Assembly: GCA_018814245.1 (NCBI GenBank)
Contig: JAHIZN010000136.1
Coordinates: forward strand, 1-5,586
Origin: a bacterium
GTDB lineage: Bacteria; UBA9089; CG2-30-40-21
Reading direction: 5' to 3'
Length of the DNA: 5,586 nucleotides
The notes beneath the pieces are model-generated. The model was not told the origin of the DNA, did not search any database, and saw only the letters and a list, made by a program, of their open reading frames with translations. The position numbers and the translations under genes are program-made. Position 1 is the stretch's first letter. Every line of letters starts with the position of its first letter. This document shows positions 1 to 3,275 of this stretch, piece after piece.

Positions 1-50
1 GTGGTTATGGCACAGGGAGCGGTCATCGTTTGATAAACTGCTTCTGACAT
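1..50 (-). CDS. 5' end of an unidentified leftward gene (partial)
   Basis: The minus strand reads ATG at 50-48 followed by sixteen open codons up to the window edge (peptide MSEAVYQTMTAPCAIT). What makes this a gene rather than chance is the upstream arrangement: a strong AGGAGG ribosome-binding site at 64-59, eight bases before the ATG, and a near-consensus promoter at 119-91. The peptide is too short to assign a family, and it shows no signal peptide or membrane segment. The gene is divergent from everything else in the window, so its regulation need not be linked to theirs. Confidence 0.6.
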   Translation of the reverse strand, partial: MSEAVYQTMTAPCAIT

Positions 51-58
51 CGGTTCCA

Positions 59-64
59 CCTCCT
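59..64 (-). promoter_or_regulatory. Ribosome-binding site of the leftward gene
   Basis: AGGAGG read on the minus strand, with eight bases between it and the ATG at 50. It is a full anti-Shine-Dalgarno match at standard spacing and fixes the start codon of the partial gene. Confidence 0.65.
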
Positions 65-90
65 GATAGAGAGGGGGTCCCTATGTATCT

Positions 91-119
91 ATTATACACC
101 ATAAATCGTCTGTTGGCAA
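91..119 (-). promoter_or_regulatory. Sigma70-type promoter for the leftward gene
   Basis: On the minus strand TTGCCA (119-114) is followed after exactly 17 bases by TATAAT (96-91). The -10 box is a perfect consensus and the -35 box matches four of six bases. The predicted transcript would start near 84 and have a leader of about 35 nt. The leader holds a weak self-complementary stretch (GATAGAGA against TCCCTATGTATC, about 65-89 read on the plus strand) just upstream of the ribosome-binding site. Confidence 0.65.
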
Positions 120-146
120 GCTAAGTTAGCGGAAAGTAAAGGATAA

Positions 147-401
147 AAGAGACCCATGATATTTTCTACGGGTTGTGAATTCAAATGTCTATCATTACCT
201 GTACCAATATCAGTCTGGGGTGGGATTGATAATATCTATCTTGAGCAAAGGGGATCCGTGGTAGATACATCAAGATTGAACCAGGGGAAAAGGCTATCCA
301 TGGGAATAGGTACGAGGTATAGAATAATTTGTGTGGATTATACATGCAGTTTTGAAAGGTTTGGAAACAGACACAGGGTCTCTACCGGGATAAATTTTTA
401 A
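147..401 (+). pseudogene. C-terminal remnant of a PorV/PorQ-like outer-membrane beta-barrel
   Basis: This frame is open from just after a stop at 144-146 to a TAA at 399-401. The last 80 residues read like the final three beta-strands of the PorV/PorQ (UPF0164-like) outer-membrane family. In order there is a strand with a G-x-E-[FY] pattern (TGCEFK), a strand ending in a GG-D turn (PISVWGGIDN), then GKRLSMGIGTRYR, a V-D-Y strand (CVDYT) and the ending NRHRVSTGINF. The family typically closes with G-LGxG, xDYAF, then G-THRISL-xF, and a terminal Phe suits an outer-membrane barrel. Full family members are about 300 residues or more, so most of the protein is missing. There is no convincing ribosome-binding site before the ATG at 156. 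I infer a decayed tail rather than a functional 81-residue protein. The assignment is by eye from pattern memory. Confidence 0.5.
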
Positions 402-411
402 AAAATAACGA

Positions 412-453
412 CCTGTGCGATTGTGGATATATGCAATCCATTCTTTGCTCTAA
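412..453 (+). pseudogene. Fourteen-codon scrap matching the tail of the large repeat-protein gene
   Basis: Directly after the barrel remnant, an open stretch reads PVRLWIYAIHSLL and then TAA (451-453); a stop at 406-408 closes it upstream. The 758-aa protein at the other end of the window contains PPVRLWIIASSL near its C-terminus, encoded in the same reading phase at about 5448-5483. At the DNA level 18 of 19 bases agree (411-429 against 5450-5468), and an A-rich run precedes both. The simplest inference is that the end of a second copy of the large gene once lay here and has decayed. A chance match or a small dispersed repeat remains possible. Confidence 0.35.
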
Positions 454-538
454 CCAGACCATTAAGATGGATTATCCTCAGAACGGATACCTGAGATTCA
501 AGATGCCTATTCAGAGATACAGACTTGATTCATGATAC

Positions 539-677
539 TCGACAGGCTGTTACGGAATGTTCCTTTTTGTCATTTCGAGGTACTCCGAGAAATCTTATCC
601 TTTTGAGAATCAATGAGTTAAGATTCCTCACATTAGTTCGGAATGACATATCAACCCATTTCGTAACAGCCTGTCGA
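539..677. repeat. 139-bp long imperfect inverted repeat (MITE-like hairpin element)
   Basis: The arms 539-597 and 619-677 are inverted copies: compared base by base without gaps, 44 of 59 positions agree, and the outermost 21 agree at 20. The arms start with TCGACAGGCTGTTACG and carry an inner block of the form GTCATT-Y-CGA, eight bases, GAG-R-AATCTTA. That inner block resembles a dispersed repeat often seen between genes of environmental bacteria. The centre (598-618) is not paired. No clear target-site duplication is visible at the ends, so mobility is inferred only from the shape. As RNA it would fold into one long hairpin on either strand. Open frames crossing it are by-products of the palindrome. 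Confidence 0.75.
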
Positions 678-742
678 TGTTCAAGTTTTTTCTCGACACA
701 ACCTCGAGAAGTATTAGACCATAGCAAAACAAAAAAAATAAG

Positions 743-771
743 TAGACATGATTATTGATTTATGTTATAAT
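743..771 (+). promoter_or_regulatory. Sigma70-type promoter with extended -10, upstream of the Lrp leader
   Basis: TAGACA (743-748, one base off TTGACA) is followed after 17 bases by a perfect TATAAT (766-771). The -10 box carries the extended TGT element at 763-765. An A-rich run at about 725-740 could act as an UP element. No other convincing promoter lies between here and the regulator gene at 1125, so this is the best candidate for its transcription. The transcript would begin near 778-780. Confidence 0.6.
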
Positions 772-1124
772 ATTTCCGATAGATTTGGGACATATGAAGG
801 CGTTAGATTTACAAGAGAAAGCGGAAGAGAACACTCGACAGCAGGAGGTTCATTGTGGCACTCATGTTTGGACAGATGACCCGGCATGGAAAGTACCAAC
901 AATGCCGAAAAAAGACGAGGGCGAAAACCAAAGCTTCTCAAGCCAACGGAAAAATCTCCCTCTACGGTAATAGCGTCGTCTCTTGAGTCTTCTGTTTCCC
1001 AAGACAAATGGCAGCGTATTTGTCTTCGTGAGTGAGATAACAGACCACGGGAGTTTGAGTTTGTCCGTCTGAGAGTGATTGAAAAGCGAAACTGATAACT
1101 TTCGATAGGAGGGTTTTTATCAAA
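772..1124 (+). other. Gene-free leader, about 350 nt, upstream of the Lrp-type gene
   Basis: No convincing protein gene lies here. An ATG at 794 opens 58 codons to a stop at 968-970 (MKALDLQEKAEENTRQ...), but it has only a weak ribosome-binding site and no recognisable domain. The leader holds two clear inverted repeats: CGGCAT/ATGCCG (882-887 and 902-907) and a perfect nine-base stem at 1001-1026. A weaker CAGAC/GTCTG pair lies at 1041-1045 and 1067-1071. I looked for the conserved cores of TPP, glycine, lysine, cobalamin and c-di-GMP-I riboswitches, T-box, tmRNA and RNase P RNA and saw none. It may be a structured 5' untranslated region, an unrecognised small RNA, or eroded intergenic DNA. 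Confidence 0.35.
1001..1026 (+). other. Perfect 9-bp hairpin in the Lrp leader
   Basis: AAGACAAAT (1001-1009) is the exact reverse complement of ATTTGTCTT (1018-1026), with the loop GGCAGCGT. No T-run follows, so it is not an intrinsic terminator. It lies about 100 bases before the start of the regulator gene and could be an RNA structure or a protein-binding dyad, for instance for the regulator itself. Function is not shown by the sequence. Confidence 0.45.
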
Positions 1125-1622
1125 ATGAATATGGATACAAAAGATAAGGAAATCCTGGAGATATTAGAAAAAAATGCAAAGATGCCTCTATCAAAGATTG
1201 CACTTATGGTTGATCTAAATGAGGAAGATGTCGAGAAAAGGATCAATAATCTTGAGGAAAAGGGAATTATTCTTCAGTATAAAACGATTATTAATTGGGA
1301 AAAAGCAGACGAGGAAAAGGTTTATGCTTTTATTGAGGTCAGGGTAATCCCGGAAAGGGATACTGGATTTGATGCTATCGCTAAAAGAATATACAGCTTT
1401 CCAGAGGTTCATTCCCTGTATCTTATGGCTGGGGATTATGACTTTGCTGTGGTTGTAGAGGGACGAAGCATGAAGGAATTAGCCTACTTTGTTGCCGAGA
1501 AATTAGCACCTTTGCCCCATATTCAGAGTACTGGTACGCACTTCTTACTCAAAAAATATAAGCTCGATGGCAAGATTATTGAAGAGGAAACCCCAGATAA
1601 AAGGCTGGCAATGACACTGTAG
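1125..1622 (+). CDS. Lrp/AsnC-family transcriptional regulator
   Basis: This 165-residue protein has the two-part build and usual length of feast/famine regulators. An N-terminal winged helix-turn-helix covers about residues 4-50, with the helix pair in PLSKIALMVDLNEEDVEKRI and the wing-side KGIILQY. A RAM ligand-binding and oligomerisation domain covers about residues 66-146. It shows EVRV, the VHSLYLMAGDYDFAV stretch with the family's conserved G-D-Y-D turn (103-106), and the closing T-H-F-LLKKYK strand. Such proteins form dimers to octamers, bind amino acids or related metabolites through the RAM domain, and activate or repress nearby genes, often their own. The start at 1125 is chosen because AGGAGG lies at 1107-1112, twelve bases upstream; the next ATG at 1131 would be eighteen bases away. 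The last 15 residues are a charged tail outside the core. The aminotransferase gene 221 bp downstream is a natural regulatory target, but that is inference. Confidence 0.93.
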   Translation: MNMDTKDKEILEILEKNAKMPLSKIALMVDLNEEDVEKRINNLEEKGIILQYKTIINWEKADEEKVYAFIEVRVIPERDTGFDAIAKRIYSFPEVHSLYLMAGDYDFAVVVEGRSMKELAYFVAEKLAPLPHIQSTGTHFLLKKYKLDGKIIEEETPDKRLAMTL

Positions 1623-1623
1623 T

Positions 1624-1648
1624 CCAGAATTCAGGAGTCAGAATTCAG
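1624..1648. repeat. Short interspersed repeat with doubled CAGAATTCAG
   Basis: CAGAATTCAG occurs twice (1625-1634 and 1639-1648) with four bases between, starting two bases after the Lrp stop codon. Blocks of this CAGAATTCAGGAGTCAGAATTCAG type recur between genes in many environmental genomes. Here only the local duplication is directly visible. Confidence 0.55.
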
Positions 1649-1699
1649 CCGCCACTGCCAGAGGTGTTGCCTCCCATTGTCCACGCAAGCGGCGGGATG

Positions 1700-1768
1700 C
1701 AAGGCATTACAGGTAGTAGGGGTAGACCTATGTGTCTGCCCTGAAACGCTTCATTTGCCTTGTTTTTT
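1700..1768 (+). terminator. Possible composite intrinsic terminator after the Lrp-type gene
   Basis: CAAGGCA (1700-1706) is the exact reverse complement of TGCCTTG (1756-1762), and six T residues follow at 1763-1768. The closed loop contains the REP-like hairpin at 1719-1742, so the RNA would be a stem carrying an inner stem. The outer stem is short and the loop long, which keeps confidence low. If it works, the regulator and the aminotransferase are separate transcription units or only partly coupled. Confidence 0.35.
1719..1742. repeat. REP-like hairpin (GGGGTAGAC / GTCTGCCCT)
   Basis: Bases 1719-1727 pair with 1734-1742 over nine positions, two of them G-U, around the loop CTATGT. This GGGGYAGAC-type palindrome belongs to a class of dispersed extragenic hairpins seen in many copies in environmental genomes. 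It has no coding content. It could mark transcript ends or be a relic of a small mobile palindrome. Confidence 0.55.
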
Positions 1769-1797
1769 ATGGTTGGAGTTTAGGCTTTAGCCTTTTA

Positions 1798-1823
1798 CAG
1801 CTGACAGCTGACGGCTGAACGCT
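1798..1823. repeat. Heptamer tandem repeat (CAGCTGA)
   Basis: Three consecutive seven-base units, CAGCTGA, CAGCTGA and CGGCTGA, run from 1798 to 1818 and end in ACGCT. The block sits about ten bases before the ribosome-binding site of the aminotransferase. GCTGA-type arrays of this kind are a common intergenic repeat in environmental bacteria, and copy number may vary between strains. Being so close to the start codon it could affect transcription or translation. Confidence 0.6.
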
Positions 1824-1843
1824 TACAACACAGGAGTCATTAC

Positions 1844-3022
1844 ATGAAGGAGTTAATTTCACACAAGGTTAATAGTATCCCGCCCTCTGGAATACGGCGG
1901 TTCTTTGATTTGATTGCAACAATGGAGGGTGTTATCTCGCTTGGGGTAGGGGAGCCTGATTTTGTTACACCATGGCATATCCGTGAGGCAGCTGTTTATG
2001 CCATTGAGCAGGGATATACTACCTACACATCAAATGCCGGCTTGCCTCAACTGCGACAGGCAATCAGCAAGAGGCTTTACGATGATTATAATCTTACCTA
2101 TTCCTCTGACGATGAGGTGCTTATTACGGTTGGCGTAAGTGAGGCACTTGACCTGATATTGCGGGCAATTATTAATCCAGGAGATGAGATAATCATCCCT
2201 GAACCCTGCTATGTTTCGTACAAATCATGCACCATCCTTGCCGGGGGTATTCCTGTAATTATTTCCACAAGGGATACAGGGTTTAAGGTTACACCTGAGC
2301 AGATAGAGTCTGCAATTACACCAAAGACAAAGGCTATCCTCATCTCATATCCATCCAACCCTTCGGGTGCAGCATTAAATAGGGACGAGCTTATGGCTAT
2401 TGCAGAAATAATAAAAAAACATAATATATTGGTTATCTCCGATGAGATATATGGGCTTCTCAGCTATGATCAGCCCTATACATCCATTGCCTCTTTGCAT
2501 GGAATGAGGGACAGGACAATTCTTCTGGATGGCTTTTCTAAGGCATATGCCATGACCGGCTGGCGGGTTGGGTATGCAGCAGGGCACAAGGATATTATTG
2601 GGGCAATGTGTAAGATTCATCAGTACAGTATGCTTTGTGCATCTATTGTCAGCCAGATGGCAGCTGTAGAGGCACTTAAGAATGGCAGGGTGCAGATGGA
2701 GCAGATGCGGAATGAATACAATCACCGAAGAAGACTGATTGTTGATGGGTTTAATCGTATAGGGTTAAGGTGTTTTATGCCGGAGGGTGCATTCTATGCC
2801 TTTCCCTCTATAATGTCTACAGGCTTAAATTCTGAGGAGTTTGCCGAAAAATTACTTTTTGAAGAAAAGGTAGCTGTTGTACCGGGAACTGTGTTTGGTG
2901 ATTGCGGCAGCGGCTATATTCGGTGTTCATACGCCACTTCTTTGGAAAATATTGAAGAGGCATTGGAAAGGATACAGAGGTTTGTAGAAAAGTGTCAACT
3001 ATTAGACAGGACAACAAGATAG
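1844..3022 (+). CDS. PLP-dependent aminotransferase, class I/II (aspartate/aromatic type, PatA-like)
   Basis: A complete 392-residue fold-type-I aminotransferase of normal length. It should transfer an amino group from an amino acid to a 2-oxoacid using pyridoxal phosphate, in the cytoplasm. Visible signatures are the N-terminal substrate-side GVGEPDF (34-40), the phosphate-binding SEALD (99-103), Tyr123, PSNPSG with Asn172, SDEIY with Asp200 and Tyr203, and the cofactor lysine Lys233 in DGFSKAYAMTGWR. Arg241 follows for cofactor phosphate binding, and Arg360 (GYIRCSY) binds the substrate carboxylate. All key residues are present, so it should be active. The N-terminus (SGIRRF, then VISLGVGEPDF) is close in style to Bacillus PatA and to proteins annotated as aspartate aminotransferase; the exact substrate cannot be told. 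The start is supported by AGGAG at 1832-1836, seven bases upstream. The neighbouring Lrp-type regulator fits amino-acid-responsive control. The stop codon abuts the target duplication of the mobile element downstream. Confidence 0.95.
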   Translation: MKELISHKVNSIPPSGIRRFFDLIATMEGVISLGVGEPDFVTPWHIREAAVYAIEQGYTTYTSNAGLPQLRQAISKRLYDDYNLTYSSDDEVLITVGVSEALDLILRAIINPGDEIIIPEPCYVSYKSCTILAGGIPVIISTRDTGFKVTPEQIESAITPKTKAILISYPSNPSGAALNRDELMAIAEIIKKHNILVISDEIYGLLSYDQPYTSIASLHGMRDRTILLDGFSKAYAMTGWRVGYAAGHKDIIGAMCKIHQYSMLCASIVSQMAAVEALKNGRVQMEQMRNEYNHRRRLIVDGFNRIGLRCFMPEGAFYAFPSIMSTGLNSEEFAEKLLFEEKVAVVPGTVFGDCGSGYIRCSYATSLENIEEALERIQRFVEKCQLLDRTTR

Positions 3023-3029
3023 ACAAAAA
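3022..3029. repeat. Left target-site duplication GACAAAAA
   Basis: Eight bases identical to 3258-3265 directly flank the GTAA-ended element. The first base is the last base of the aminotransferase stop codon. Eight-base duplications are characteristic of IS66-family transposition. Confidence 0.75.
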
Positions 3030-3257
3030 GTAACTATTCAGGTAATAAAAAGGAGATAAGTAGATGAAGTAGATAGGGAGATAATAGATTATTGGTAAGT
3101 ATTTGAGTATCAAGTTATCCCCAGCTGGCAGGGGTAGGGTGGTGAATATCCTATTAACATTACACAAACAAGGTAGAAATCCAATGCTTTGATCTTACCC
3201 ATCCCCTTTATCTCCTCTATCTCCGTATCCCACTTCTTACACTACTTGAATAGTTAC
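3030..3257. mobile_element. 228-bp non-autonomous IS66-like element (MITE)
   Basis: The ends are inverted repeats: 3030-3040 (GTAACTATTCA) is the exact reverse complement of 3247-3257, and extending inward 15 of 17 positions agree. Both sides carry the same octamer GACAAAAA. GTAA ends and 8-bp duplications are hallmarks of the IS66 family. The interior has no open frame that could encode a transposase. It has a purine-rich left side with several GGAGATA and GTAGAT blocks, a pyrimidine-rich right side that loosely mirrors it, and a CCCC/GGGG hairpin at 3119-3134. It would need a transposase supplied from elsewhere. The conserved ends and intact duplication suggest a fairly recent insertion. 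It separates two genes that would otherwise be 17 nt apart. Confidence 0.75.
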
Positions 3258-3265
3258 GACAAAAA
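3258..3265. repeat. Right target-site duplication GACAAAAA
   Basis: Identical to 3022-3029. The bases that follow directly (GGAAGAG, 3266-3272) form the ribosome-binding site of the large gene, so the insertion left the translation signal of that gene intact. Confidence 0.75.
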
Positions 3266-3275
3266 GGAAGAGATA

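Noticed and set aside
690..710. TTCTCGA/TCGAGAA hairpin as a terminator
   Set aside because: The 7-bp stem is real, but the T-run lies before it on the plus strand and no T-run follows on either strand. No gene ends here.
525..758. Open frames on both strands over the inverted repeat (525-758 plus, 530-727 minus)
   Set aside because: The frames exist because the palindromic repeat is open on both strands and their peptides mirror each other. There is no ribosome-binding site or domain.
794..970. 58-codon ORF downstream of the 743-771 promoter
   Set aside because: It is placed plausibly but has only a weak ribosome-binding site, no recognisable motif and overlapping open frames on the other strand. 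It is kept as a possibility in the leader entry, not as a gene.
3052..3072. GGAGATAAGTAG followed by ATG at 3064 as a small gene inside the mobile element
   Set aside because: The ATG is followed by one codon and a stop, so it encodes nothing.
3189..3275. Upstream ATG at 3189 as the start of the large gene
   Set aside because: It would place 23 codons inside the mobile element and bury the signal peptide. The ATG at 3276 has a ribosome-binding site and begins a signal peptide.
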